A stretch of 64,000 nt of DNA from Chitinophagaceae bacterium. Lineage in GTDB: Bacteria; Bacteroidota; Bacteroidia; Chitinophagales; Chitinophagaceae. The stretch lies in the NCBI GenBank assembly GCA_947458275.1, contig CANGYR010000001.1, positions 248,001 to 312,000 on the forward strand. Direction: 5' to 3'. Positions within the stretch are counted from its first letter, which is position 1; each line of letters begins with the position of its first letter. A model generated the notes under the pieces. That model worked only from the letters and a program-made list of their open reading frames with translations, did not search any database and was not told where the DNA came from. Made by a program: the position numbers and the translations under genes. Positions 45,644 through 53,290 of this stretch are shown here, piece after piece.

Positions 45644-46228
45644 TTATTTTTTTGTTTGTAAATGTTTTGCTGTTGCATCAAGTGCTTCATAAAATTTCTC
45701 TCCAAATTTTCTTGTGATGGATTCTTTCAGAAACTGATAGACAGGTAATTTATGTTTTTTTCCAAGTGCACATGCCGCCTTGCAATGATCTTCTCTTGGT
45801 TCATAATTCATATACTCCGTAGTACCGTTTGAGCTTTTATCAATAGTGATCGGAAAAAGATGGCAACTGACAGGTTTTTTCCAACTGACTTTTCCATCAA
45901 TATATGCCTGCTCTATTCCGCATTTTACAATACCTTGTTTATCCTTAATGCCGTATACGCAAATTTTACTGTTAATCGTTGGCGTTACCCATCCAAATTC
46001 CTTATCATAAACATATCTGCCCTGTCTGTTAATTTCACTGATGCTTTCCTGATTTAAATAAGGGATAACTACATCAAATACTTCATCAATTTTAGTGAGC
46101 TCATTTTTATCCAGTGGAGCGCCGGCATCTCCATCTACACAACAAGCGCCTTTGCACTTATCCAAATCGCATAGAAACTGCTCGCTAACCACCTGGTCGC
46201 TTATTAACACATTGTCTATAGCTATCAT
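45644..46228 (-). CDS. DUF3109 family cysteine-cluster protein
   Basis: A 194-residue cytoplasmic protein. The N-terminal CDLDKCKGACCVDGDAGAPL (about 20-39) and later cysteines (KICVYG, VKCGIEQAYI, CHLFPI, HCKAACALG) fit DUF3109, a Bacteroidetes family related to YkgJ-type zinc/iron cysteine-cluster proteins. Function is unknown. The gene lies between the gldD group and the beta-lactamase. Its -7 element is only 4 bp from the ATG. Confidence 0.87.
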   Translation of the reverse strand: MIAIDNVLISDQVVSEQFLCDLDKCKGACCVDGDAGAPLDKNELTKIDEVFDVVIPYLNQESISEINRQGRYVYDKEFGWVTPTINSKICVYGIKDKQGIVKCGIEQAYIDGKVSWKKPVSCHLFPITIDKSSNGTTEYMNYEPREDHCKAACALGKKHKLPVYQFLKESITRKFGEKFYEALDATAKHLQTKK

Positions 46229-46232
46229 AAGG

Positions 46233-46240
46233 CAAAATTA
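46233..46240 (-). promoter_or_regulatory. -7 element for the DUF3109 gene (possible leaderless mRNA)
   Basis: The minus strand reads TAATTTTG, matching TAnnTTTG, and ends 4 bp before the ATG at 46228. Transcription would begin at or inside the start codon. Confidence 0.4.
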
Positions 46241-46287
46241 AGGTATTGTAAAACGCTTATGAATTTAAAAAGAACAAATTGGATAAT

Positions 46288-46947
46288 TTAACCCTGTTCT
46301 TTCCATCTGAAGGTATTAATGAGATGGTCGATGTCTTTTTGCAGAAAGTCCTGCACTGGCCTTAAAGAATCGGCATTGGGTGTTGCATTAAAATATAAAG
46401 CCCCCCTTATAAAATGTTTGGTGGTATCGCTCAAAAAAAATTGTTTGGCTGTTGCGGCATTTCCCCCAACTTTAAAAAAAATGCCGGATATATTATTTTT
46501 AGTTTGAATTAAACTATCATTAATTGAGGTGGCCTGTACCCCGTTTTTATTAGTAAGATTAAAAGCATCATTCACCATTCTGTCAAAATAGTTAATCCCT
46601 GTAGAATCTCTGTATGAGCCATCCGGTTGCTTAAGTTTGTATAATGCCTTGCCGCCTACAATTTTATAACTTAAAAAAATGCGGGCATTCATGGAAGGGA
46701 AGTCTATGTTAATCCAATAATTATTCTCCGGTGTACTGTCAAAATAAGTGCTGTCCTGAATAATATTGGCATAAACCGGGTATTCAAAAGAATAAGGAAA
46801 GTCGGGCCTGTTGAAAGCTGTATACTGATGAACAGGTAAATTAATTTTGAAGTAGCCTTTTTTCTTTGAGGTGTACTCTGAATTACAGGCGAGGAGAATA
46901 ATAACTATTGAAAGAAATGAAATAGGCGCGGATATCAATTTGTTCAT
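46288..46947 (-). CDS. gldD: Gliding motility lipoprotein GldD
   Basis: Lipoprotein of 219 residues. The lipobox is IILLAC (Cys21). FKINLPVHQYTAFNRPDFPYSF split across about 33-55 and NYWINIDFPSMNARIFLSY are GldD hallmarks. GldD is needed for gliding in Flavobacterium; its biochemical job is unknown, and non-gliding relatives also keep it. It follows gldE by 8 bp, in the conserved mutY-ssb-gldE-gldD order. Confidence 0.93.
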   Translation of the reverse strand: MNKLISAPISFLSIVIILLACNSEYTSKKKGYFKINLPVHQYTAFNRPDFPYSFEYPVYANIIQDSTYFDSTPENNYWINIDFPSMNARIFLSYKIVGGKALYKLKQPDGSYRDSTGINYFDRMVNDAFNLTNKNGVQATSINDSLIQTKNNISGIFFKVGGNAATAKQFFLSDTTKHFIRGALYFNATPNADSLRPVQDFLQKDIDHLINTFRWKEQG

Positions 46948-46955
46948 AATGAAAT

Positions 46956-48317
46956 TTACTGTTGTTCTATGGAAGCATTCTTGCCAATAGTCACTTTTAC
47001 TTTGTCAATTCTGTTTTTACTTATTTCCAAAGGAACAAAGGTAAATTGACCATTTGTAAAACTATCGTTAATCTGAGGAAATTCACCTGCAATCTCCAAT
47101 ACAAGGCCGGCCAGGGAGTCGCTCTCCCCTCTTACCGCATCAAAAGTATCAACAGGAATTTTCAGCACCTTACAGACATCGTTGATCATTATCTTACCCT
47201 CAAAAATATAATTGTTTTCATCCAGCTTTTTATTGATATTTTCCTCATCATCAAATTCATCTTTGATTTCGCCGATAATTTCTTCAATAATATCTTCTAG
47301 TGTTACGATACCCGATGTGCCGCCAAATTCATCCACAACAACCGCAAAATGTATGCGTTTCGTCCTGAACTCCTGAAGCAAATCTTCAATTGATTTCTGC
47401 TCATGAACAAAGTAGGCTGTTCTGATTAAAGAATGCCAGTCAAAATCAGCAGACTGATTTAGGTATGGCAATAAATCTTTGGTGTGAATGGTTCCTGCTA
47501 TCTCATCCAGACTGTTTTTATATACAGGCAGTCTTGAATAATGAAGTTCTTCAATTTTAATAAGTACATCTTTGAAATTATCAGAAAAAGATATTCCGCT
47601 AACATCAAGTCTTGTGCGCATAATCTGCTTTACGGTAGTTTCACTGAACTTTCTGATTCCTTTTAGGATTTGTTTTTCCTCCATGCTTGCCTCATTATCC
47701 GACAAAAGATCTATCGCATAATCGAGCTGGCCATCATCCATACCTGCAGATTTTACGGTAGATGTATTTTTCTCTATTCTTTCGCTAAAGGCAACGAAAC
47801 GTTTACTTATTCCATAAAAAATACTTTTCAGTATTTCAACAATCAAAGAAGAAGCCGCGGCAAACCAAACTTTATGATGTGTGGCCCATATTTTGGGTAA
47901 TACTTCCGCAAATAAAACAATTACAAAAGTGACTGAAACAACCTTGATTAAAAAAACAGTCCAAACCGGCAAAGGATGGATCTGTTCATAAGGCTTTAGC
48001 CAGTCATTTATCAATAAATTAGACGTGAGGATGATTCCGACATTGACAAAAACATTTGTGATAGTGAGTGTTACAGATAAAATTTTCGGCTGTTCGAGCA
48101 GCGCCACAATCCTTCTGAAAGATGGATGTTTTCTTGTTTTTAAAATATTGATATCTTTTGAGGAAAGAGAGAAAAATGCCACTTCACTGCCTGACAGCAA
48201 AAAAGAAAGCAGTAATAGCAAAATAACAATGAACAAAAGAATAGTAGTAGCGCCCGGTGTGATAGCAAGTAAAACATTTAGTGGTTCGATGGAACCGGCA
48301 ACCGAATGATAGTCCAA
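46956..48317 (-). CDS. gldE: GldE, CNNM/CBS-domain transporter-like protein
   Basis: Membrane protein of 453 residues: a CNNM transmembrane domain with about four segments (23-45, 85-115, 120-145 and a re-entrant part), a CBS pair (IMRTRLDVSGIS and FAVVVDEFGGTSGIVTLED), and a C-terminal CorC/HlyC domain. CNNM/CorC proteins are associated with magnesium or cobalt efflux. GldE supports GldD function in gliding bacteria. It starts 58 bp after ssb. Confidence 0.93.
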   Translation of the reverse strand: MDYHSVAGSIEPLNVLLAITPGATTILLFIVILLLLLSFLLSGSEVAFFSLSSKDINILKTRKHPSFRRIVALLEQPKILSVTLTITNVFVNVGIILTSNLLINDWLKPYEQIHPLPVWTVFLIKVVSVTFVIVLFAEVLPKIWATHHKVWFAAASSLIVEILKSIFYGISKRFVAFSERIEKNTSTVKSAGMDDGQLDYAIDLLSDNEASMEEKQILKGIRKFSETTVKQIMRTRLDVSGISFSDNFKDVLIKIEELHYSRLPVYKNSLDEIAGTIHTKDLLPYLNQSADFDWHSLIRTAYFVHEQKSIEDLLQEFRTKRIHFAVVVDEFGGTSGIVTLEDIIEEIIGEIKDEFDDEENINKKLDENNYIFEGKIMINDVCKVLKIPVDTFDAVRGESDSLAGLVLEIAGEFPQINDSFTNGQFTFVPLEISKNRIDKVKVTIGKNASIEQQ

Positions 48318-48375
48318 AGTAATTTATTTAATTAAACAATAGTTTACACGGATAATTATATCCGATAAACGAAAC

Positions 48376-48798
48376 CTAAAATGGAAGCTTTTCATTTCCA
48401 TTTTCATCTGTCGGAGGCTGAATATCAGGAGAATCAAATCCGCTCTCCATTCCATGAGCACCTTCCGATTTTTTATCCAGCATTATCAAATTATCTCCTA
48501 CAACTTCTGTGGCAAATTTCTTATTCCCCTCTTTGTCTTCCCAGCTTCTTGTTTTTAATCGCCCTTCAATATAAACCAAACTGCCTTTATGCAAATACTT
48601 CTGAGCCAGTTCAGCCAATCCTCTCCATAAAACAATCGTATGCCAATCTGTTTGAGAAACCTGTTTACCGGTTCTGTCTTTAAATGTTTCTGTCGTAGCT
48701 AAAGAAAACTTAGCCACAGCAATATTGCCTTCCAAAAATTGCATCTCAGGATCTTTTCCAAGATTACCTATCAGCATTACCTTGTTAACACCTCTCAT
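48376..48798 (-). CDS. ssb: Single-stranded DNA-binding protein
   Basis: OB-fold SSB of 140 residues. The N-terminus VNKVMLIGNLGKDPEMQFLE and SQTDWHTIVLWRGLAELAQKYL are standard. The C-terminus is acidic/amphipathic but ends EKLPF, a Bacteroidetes-type tip for partner binding. It sits between mutY and gldE. Confidence 0.95.
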   Translation of the reverse strand: MRGVNKVMLIGNLGKDPEMQFLEGNIAVAKFSLATTETFKDRTGKQVSQTDWHTIVLWRGLAELAQKYLHKGSLVYIEGRLKTRSWEDKEGNKKFATEVVGDNLIMLDKKSEGAHGMESGFDSPDIQPPTDENGNEKLPF

Positions 48799-48887
48799 GG
48801 TAAATAGTTATTAGGTTTACAATTGAAACAATAAAACCATTCATAAATTTAAAGATAATAATAAAATTGAAAACATTTGAAAGCTAT

Positions 48888-49958
48888 TTATTGCAGAATT
48901 TCTTTCTCTAAAAAAGAATTAATCAACTTCGGGAAAGACAGTGATTTCAATGATTTTCTGCTTACCGGTTCGTACCCCGGCAAATTGATGCTTTTTTTCA
49001 ATTCAATGAGAGCAAAACATCCATAAATTGTTTGGTGGGTTAGTTGCTGCTTAAAATAATCCGATCCATGTGTGAGACGGAATTGCTTTCCAATAACACT
49101 GATAAATGGTTCGGATCTGACCAGTTCTTCAATGCTTATTTTTTCAGTTGTTTCCATCAGATAAAAGTCGTGTAAATTCTGCCAGATATCCCCTCCGGAT
49201 CTCTTTCTTACATAAATTTTGTCCTTGTATGAAATGATAATGTAATTAAACCAGCGAGTCTTTTTATTAATTTTTTTTGCTTTTACAGGATACAATTCAA
49301 CAGATTTCGTTTTGTAAGCAGTGCATTTCGTTGATAATAAACAATTTTTACAGGAAGCCAGCTGAGGTTTACATACGGTTGCCCCGAAATCCATAATTGC
49401 CTGATTATAAGCAGCAGAATTATTTTTATCCAACAGATCCTGGGCCAATTCGGTAAAGATTTTTTTTCCTTCATTCGAATCAATAGGAGTGCTAATTCCA
49501 AAAAAGCGAGATAAAATGCGCATTACATTGCCGTCCAGCACGGCATAAGGCTGGTTGTATGCGAAAGAGCTGATTGCGGCAGCGGTATAGGGACCTATTC
49601 CTTTGAGTTTTAATATATCATTGTAATCTTCAGGAAATTTGCCATTATAATTTTCGGAGATATATTTTGCTGTATAGATTAAATTTTTACACCGGCTGTA
49701 ATATCCTAAGCCCTCCCATAATTTGAATACTTCTCTCTCATCAGCCGCTGCAAGCTTATTGATATATGGATATTTTTTTACAAATCTGTTATAATAACCG
49801 GTACCTTGTTCAACCCTGGTTTGTTGCAGAATGATTTCGCTTAGCCATATTTTATAAGGATCCTTTTCAAATTTCCAGGGCATACCCCTTCGGTTGGATT
49901 CCTTATTCCATTTGAGCAGGTTTTCGGTAAAAAATTTGGACTTATTGCGCTGTTTCAC
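48888..49958 (-). CDS. mutY: A/G-specific adenine DNA glycosylase MutY
   Basis: Base-excision enzyme removing adenine paired with 8-oxoguanine, 356 residues. Catalytic Glu41 lies in SEIILQQTRVEQG, the HhH motif LKGIGPYTAAAISSFA is followed by catalytic Asp142 in VLDGNVMRILS, and the [4Fe-4S] ligands are Cys196, Cys203, Cys206 and Cys212 (CX6CX2CX5C). The C-terminal NUDIX-like domain recognises 8-oxoG. It heads the minus-strand mutY-ssb-gldE-gldD group. Confidence 0.96.
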   Translation of the reverse strand: MKQRNKSKFFTENLLKWNKESNRRGMPWKFEKDPYKIWLSEIILQQTRVEQGTGYYNRFVKKYPYINKLAAADEREVFKLWEGLGYYSRCKNLIYTAKYISENYNGKFPEDYNDILKLKGIGPYTAAAISSFAYNQPYAVLDGNVMRILSRFFGISTPIDSNEGKKIFTELAQDLLDKNNSAAYNQAIMDFGATVCKPQLASCKNCLLSTKCTAYKTKSVELYPVKAKKINKKTRWFNYIIISYKDKIYVRKRSGGDIWQNLHDFYLMETTEKISIEELVRSEPFISVIGKQFRLTHGSDYFKQQLTHQTIYGCFALIELKKSINLPGYEPVSRKSLKSLSFPKLINSFLEKEILQ

Positions 49959-49982
49959 GAAGAAAAATTACACATTTATATG

Positions 49983-49990
49983 CAAACCTA
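49983..49990 (-). promoter_or_regulatory. -7 element, mutY promoter
   Basis: The minus strand reads TAGGTTTG, matching TAnnTTTG; predicted leader about 18 nt. Confidence 0.5.
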
Positions 49991-50087
49991 TTGATTATCA
50001 TGATTTTAATTTGGTATTTTATATTTTTTTAATTAACTTACCATTGGTATTTTTTATTACATAATCAAACATGTAAACTTTTTTTAG

Positions 50088-50411
50088 ATGAGAAAAGCAG
50101 ATTTAATCAACAAAATCTCCGATAAAACGGGCATTCCAAAAGTTGATGTCTTGGTCACGCTTGAAACCATGTTCAGAGAAATAAAGACTTCGCTTGCTCA
50201 CGGTGAAAACCTTTATATTCGTGGGTTTGGAAGCTTTATCATCAAAAAAAGAGCTGCCAAAATCGGAAGAAATATCAAGAAAAATGTTTCTGTTTCCATA
50301 CCTGAACATTTTATCCCTGCATTCAAACCTGCAAAAGAATTTATCCAGGAAATAAAATCTTCCCCTGATGTCAAAGAAGCACCGGAAATAAATGAAGATA
50401 ATGAGGATTAG
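50088..50411 (+). CDS. HU/IHF family DNA-binding protein
   Basis: Nucleoid protein of 107 residues binding and bending DNA. MRKADLINKISDKTGIPKVDV (with helix-turn-helix body) and the beta-arm region IRGFGSFIIKKRAAKIGRN are typical. A 15-20 residue acidic tail (SPDVKEAPEINEDNED) extends beyond the E. coli length (90). It diverges from mutY. Confidence 0.94.
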   Translation: MRKADLINKISDKTGIPKVDVLVTLETMFREIKTSLAHGENLYIRGFGSFIIKKRAAKIGRNIKKNVSVSIPEHFIPAFKPAKEFIQEIKSSPDVKEAPEINEDNED

Positions 50412-50461
50412 TGTAACTTTGTCTCCCGTCTCGATTTCCGGCGGTTTAATCTGATTAAACA

Positions 50462-51301
50462 GTGAAAAAACAAGTCATTCTTGCCTCCTTTGGCGCACTA
50501 TTGGTGCTGTTTTTATATGTTGGTTTGAGCACTACTTCTAATCAAAAGTCCGTCGTTAATACCACTCCCCAAAACCCCCAATCGATTGACATTCAATCTT
50601 TTATAAGTGAATCAAAAAAAGAACTGCCCACCACTCAACTGGATATTCTTAGTAAGCTTGAGAAAGATTTAAGCAGCCAGGATGCCAATGTTTTAACTGG
50701 TGTTGCAAACTTTTGGAGAGACAGTGCCCGGAAATTTTTACCTTATGCATATTACTTAAGTCAGGCAGCAAAGTTGGATAATTCAGAAAAAAGTCTCACC
50801 TTCGCAGCCCAATTGATTTTAAGCAACCTCAGAGTTGAACATGACGGAGCTAAAATTGAATGGTTAAGTACAGAAGCAATTAGTCTCTTTGAAAAAGCTA
50901 TTATTCTAAATCCTGAGAATGATGATTTGAGGGTAGGTTTGGGAAGCTGTTATGTTTTTGGTAAAGGCAGAAACGGTGATCCTCAGCAAACCATGAAAGG
51001 AATCCAGGAGTTGTTGGCAGTAGTGAGAAAAGATTCCACCAACATGAAAGCGCAACTGGTTCTTGGAGCCGGCGGGTATATTTCCGGTCAATATGACAAG
51101 GCGATTTCGAGGCTAAACAAGGTAGTTGAGGCTCAACCCGGCAATCTTGAAGCCATTGCTTTTCTTGCAGATGCTTATGCAGCAAGCGGAAAAAACACGG
51201 AAGCAATTAAATGGTATCAAATCAGTAAGAGACTTGCCGATAATCCGGCATATACTAAGGAGGTGGATGAAAGGATTAAGCTTTTGGAAAATAAGAAATA
51301 G
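50462..51301 (+). CDS. Tetratricopeptide-repeat protein
   Basis: A 279-residue protein with an N-terminal hydrophobic segment (VILASFGALLVLFLYVGLS, about 4-22) that may be a membrane anchor or signal. A polar linker follows, then three or four TPR-like helical pairs (about 140-275: LFEKAIILNPENDDLRVGLG, YDKAISRLNKVVEAQPGNLE, GKNTEAIKWYQISKR). TPRs mediate protein contacts; its partner is unknown. The start is GTG at 50462. It lies 50 bp after the HU gene and before the tiny basic protein and rng. Confidence 0.85.
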   Translation: MKKQVILASFGALLVLFLYVGLSTTSNQKSVVNTTPQNPQSIDIQSFISESKKELPTTQLDILSKLEKDLSSQDANVLTGVANFWRDSARKFLPYAYYLSQAAKLDNSEKSLTFAAQLILSNLRVEHDGAKIEWLSTEAISLFEKAIILNPENDDLRVGLGSCYVFGKGRNGDPQQTMKGIQELLAVVRKDSTNMKAQLVLGAGGYISGQYDKAISRLNKVVEAQPGNLEAIAFLADAYAASGKNTEAIKWYQISKRLADNPAYTKEVDERIKLLENKK

Positions 51302-51345
51302 TAGAAAAAATTTTAAATAACATTATTAAACAAAAAGACTAGGTT

Positions 51346-51435
51346 ATGCCTTGTGGTAAAAAAAGAAAACGTCATAAAATCGCTACTCATAAGCGTAAAA
51401 AACGTTTAAGAAAGAACCGCCATAAAAAGAAATAA
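51346..51435 (+). CDS. AURKAIP1/COX24-type basic microprotein (bS22/mS38-like)
   Basis: An ATG at 51346 opens a 29-residue frame ending in TAA at 51433-51435. The product begins MPCGKKRKRHKIATHKRKK and is mostly lysine, arginine and histidine, ending RHKKK. It matches the Bacteroidetes proteins usually annotated AURKAIP1/COX24 domain, related to mitochondrial ribosomal mS38 and mycobacterial bS22. It probably binds rRNA in the small subunit. It lies 45 bp after the TPR gene. Confidence 0.85.
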   Translation: MPCGKKRKRHKIATHKRKKRLRKNRHKKK

Positions 51436-51554
51436 TCAGAGTAGGAATTAATACTTACTTCTGAATACTTCTTTGTTTCATCAATGGCAATATCAAAGGA
51501 TCCATTTTTTTGGTATTTTTTTCTTTTCAATGATACAATTCGTGTATGCGTTTG

Positions 51555-51590
51555 CATTACACAACTTATGATATAATGAGTTGTGTAATG
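51555..51590 (+). promoter_or_regulatory. 12-bp perfect inverted repeat upstream of rng
   Basis: CATTACACAACT (51555-51566) and AGTTGTGTAATG (51579-51590) are exact reverse complements, extendable by three weak pairs to leave a ~6-base loop. It ends 45 bp before the rng start. No T-tract follows on either strand, so a leader hairpin (for RNase autoregulation) or a protein operator is likelier than a terminator. Confidence 0.65.
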
Positions 51591-51635
51591 AATTATTCCT
51601 ACCGTGGTGCATAAAGGTCTGAAAAACACATTCAT

Positions 51636-53183
51636 TTGACCAAGGAATTAGTTATTAACAAGCATCCGCAAGGTGTAGACATCGCCTTACTGGAAGATAA
51701 AATACTTGTGGAGTTACACAGCGAAAAAGCTGATGCTAACTTTGCAGTTGGCGATATCTATCTCGGTAAGGTAAAAAAATTAATCCCCGGCCTGAACGCT
51801 GCTTTTGTGGATGTGGGATTTGAGAAAGATGCTTTCCTGCATTATACAGATTTAAGCCCTTACGCCAAATCTATACTGAAATTTACGCAGCAATCTATAC
51901 ACCAAAAACAGGGTAACATTCTTGATTTCTCAAAATTCAAAGTGGAGCCGGAAATAGTTAAGACCGGGAAAATCAATGATGTTCTTGGGGGCAAACCAAA
52001 TATACTGGTACAAATCCTGAAAGAACCTATTGCCGCTAAAGGGCCCCGTCTTAGCTGCGAAATTTCTCTTCCCGGAAGATTCGTGGTGGTTACTCCATTT
52101 AATGATATTGTTGCAGTATCCCGTAAAATTCACTCTTCCGATGAAAGGAAACGTTTGCAAAAAATAATTGAGGCAGTGAAACCAAGAAATTTGGGAGTAA
52201 TTGTGCGTACCGCTGCTGAAGGAAAAAGTACCGCAGAACTTCATGAAGATTTATTGAGCCTGGAAAAAACCTGGAAGACCATTCAGACAAATCTGTCAGG
52301 CGCCGTAGCTCCTAACAGAATACTGAGCGAACAGGGGAAAACCAACAGCATTTTGCGCGACTTACTGAATGCCGATTTTAACCGCATTGCAGTAAACGAC
52401 AAACAAATATTCTCCGAAACAAAAACCTACATTCAGAGAATTGCTCCTGATAAAGCAGAAATTATATCACTTCATAATAACACCAATTCAATTTTTGACA
52501 GTTTTGGTATTACCAAACAGGTTAAAGGTTCATTTGGCAAGACAGTTAATCTGCCCAGCGGAGCTTATCTGATTATTGAGCATACAGAAGCTCTCCATGT
52601 AATTGATGTAAATAGCGGATATAAAAGTGTCAGCAATAACCAGGAACAAAATGCCCTTGAAACAAATCTGGAAGCTGCAGAAGAAATAGCGAGACAGCTA
52701 AGACTTCGGGATCTTGGCGGCATCATCGTTGTAGACTTCATCGATATGAAACTGATGGAGAACAAGAAAAAGCTGGCCGATGCGATGGAGCAGTTTATGC
52801 ACAATGACAGAGCGAAACATGCCGTTCTCCCCATCTCCAAATTTGGATTGATGCAGATTACCCGTCAGCGCATGAGGCCTGAAATGAACATCAATACCAG
52901 CGAACTCTGCCCCAGTTGCCTGGGTTCAGGAAAAATATCTTCCACACTTATTCTTGAAGATGAAATTGAGAAAAACCTCAATTACCTGATTATGCAAAAA
53001 CACAAAGGGCTTACCATTGAGGTACACCCTATTTTACATAGCTACCTTACCAGCGGATTGCCCTCACGCAGACTCAAATGGGCTTGGAAGTACAAGCAAC
53101 GTATCAAAATCAAACCTAACAACAGTTTCCACATGACTGAATTTAAGTTTTTTGACGACAGCGAGGAGGAGATTAAGTTGTAA
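51636..53183 (+). CDS. rng: Ribonuclease G (RNase E/G family)
   Basis: Endoribonuclease for 5S/16S rRNA maturation and mRNA decay, 515 residues. The S1 domain contains VDVGFEKDAFLHYTD (about 60-74). The catalytic metal site matches VIDVNSGYKSV and GIIVVDFIDMK, and the zinc-link cysteines are CPSC (about residue 426). There is no long C-terminal degradosome scaffold, so RNase G rather than RNase E architecture. The start is TTG at 51636, since an in-frame stop lies 24 bp upstream. Confidence 0.95.
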   Translation: MTKELVINKHPQGVDIALLEDKILVELHSEKADANFAVGDIYLGKVKKLIPGLNAAFVDVGFEKDAFLHYTDLSPYAKSILKFTQQSIHQKQGNILDFSKFKVEPEIVKTGKINDVLGGKPNILVQILKEPIAAKGPRLSCEISLPGRFVVVTPFNDIVAVSRKIHSSDERKRLQKIIEAVKPRNLGVIVRTAAEGKSTAELHEDLLSLEKTWKTIQTNLSGAVAPNRILSEQGKTNSILRDLLNADFNRIAVNDKQIFSETKTYIQRIAPDKAEIISLHNNTNSIFDSFGITKQVKGSFGKTVNLPSGAYLIIEHTEALHVIDVNSGYKSVSNNQEQNALETNLEAAEEIARQLRLRDLGGIIVVDFIDMKLMENKKKLADAMEQFMHNDRAKHAVLPISKFGLMQITRQRMRPEMNINTSELCPSCLGSGKISSTLILEDEIEKNLNYLIMQKHKGLTIEVHPILHSYLTSGLPSRRLKWAWKYKQRIKIKPNNSFHMTEFKFFDDSEEEIKL

Positions 53184-53184
53184 T

Positions 53185-53230
53185 TGGAGCTAGTTGAAAA
53201 TGGTTGAAGGTTGTTGAAGATGGTTGAAGA
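53185..53230 (+). repeat. GTTGAAG-type short repeats after rng
   Basis: GGTTGAAG and GTTGAA variants recur four times just after the rng stop (TAGTTGAAAAT, TGGTTGAAGG, TTGTTGAAGA, TGGTTGAAGA). They adjoin the terminator and octamer repeats at 53232-53283. Confidence 0.6.
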
Positions 53231-53231
53231 A

Positions 53232-53260
53232 TTAAAAAAAGGGCTGATCAATCAACCCTT
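53232..53260 (-). terminator. Rho-independent terminator of tig
   Basis: On the minus strand AAGGG-TTGAT pairs with ATCAG-CCCTT (one mismatch) and is followed by a run of seven T. It lies 31 bp past the tig stop. Confidence 0.6.
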
Positions 53261-53283
53261 AAACCATTAAACTATTAACCCTT
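53253..53283 (-). repeat. GGTTTAAG-type octamers between tig and rng
   Basis: On the minus strand GGTTAATA, GTTTAAT, GGTTTAAG and GGTTGATT follow each other in this gap. They belong to the same octamer family as 18052-18091 and 24702-24733, here more degenerate. Confidence 0.55.
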
Positions 53284-53290
53284 TATACGA

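Noticed and set aside
51436..51554. Clear promoter for rng
   Set aside because: Near matches (TATGCGTTTG, TACTTCTTTG) have two extra bases within TAnnTTTG, so I did not call one.
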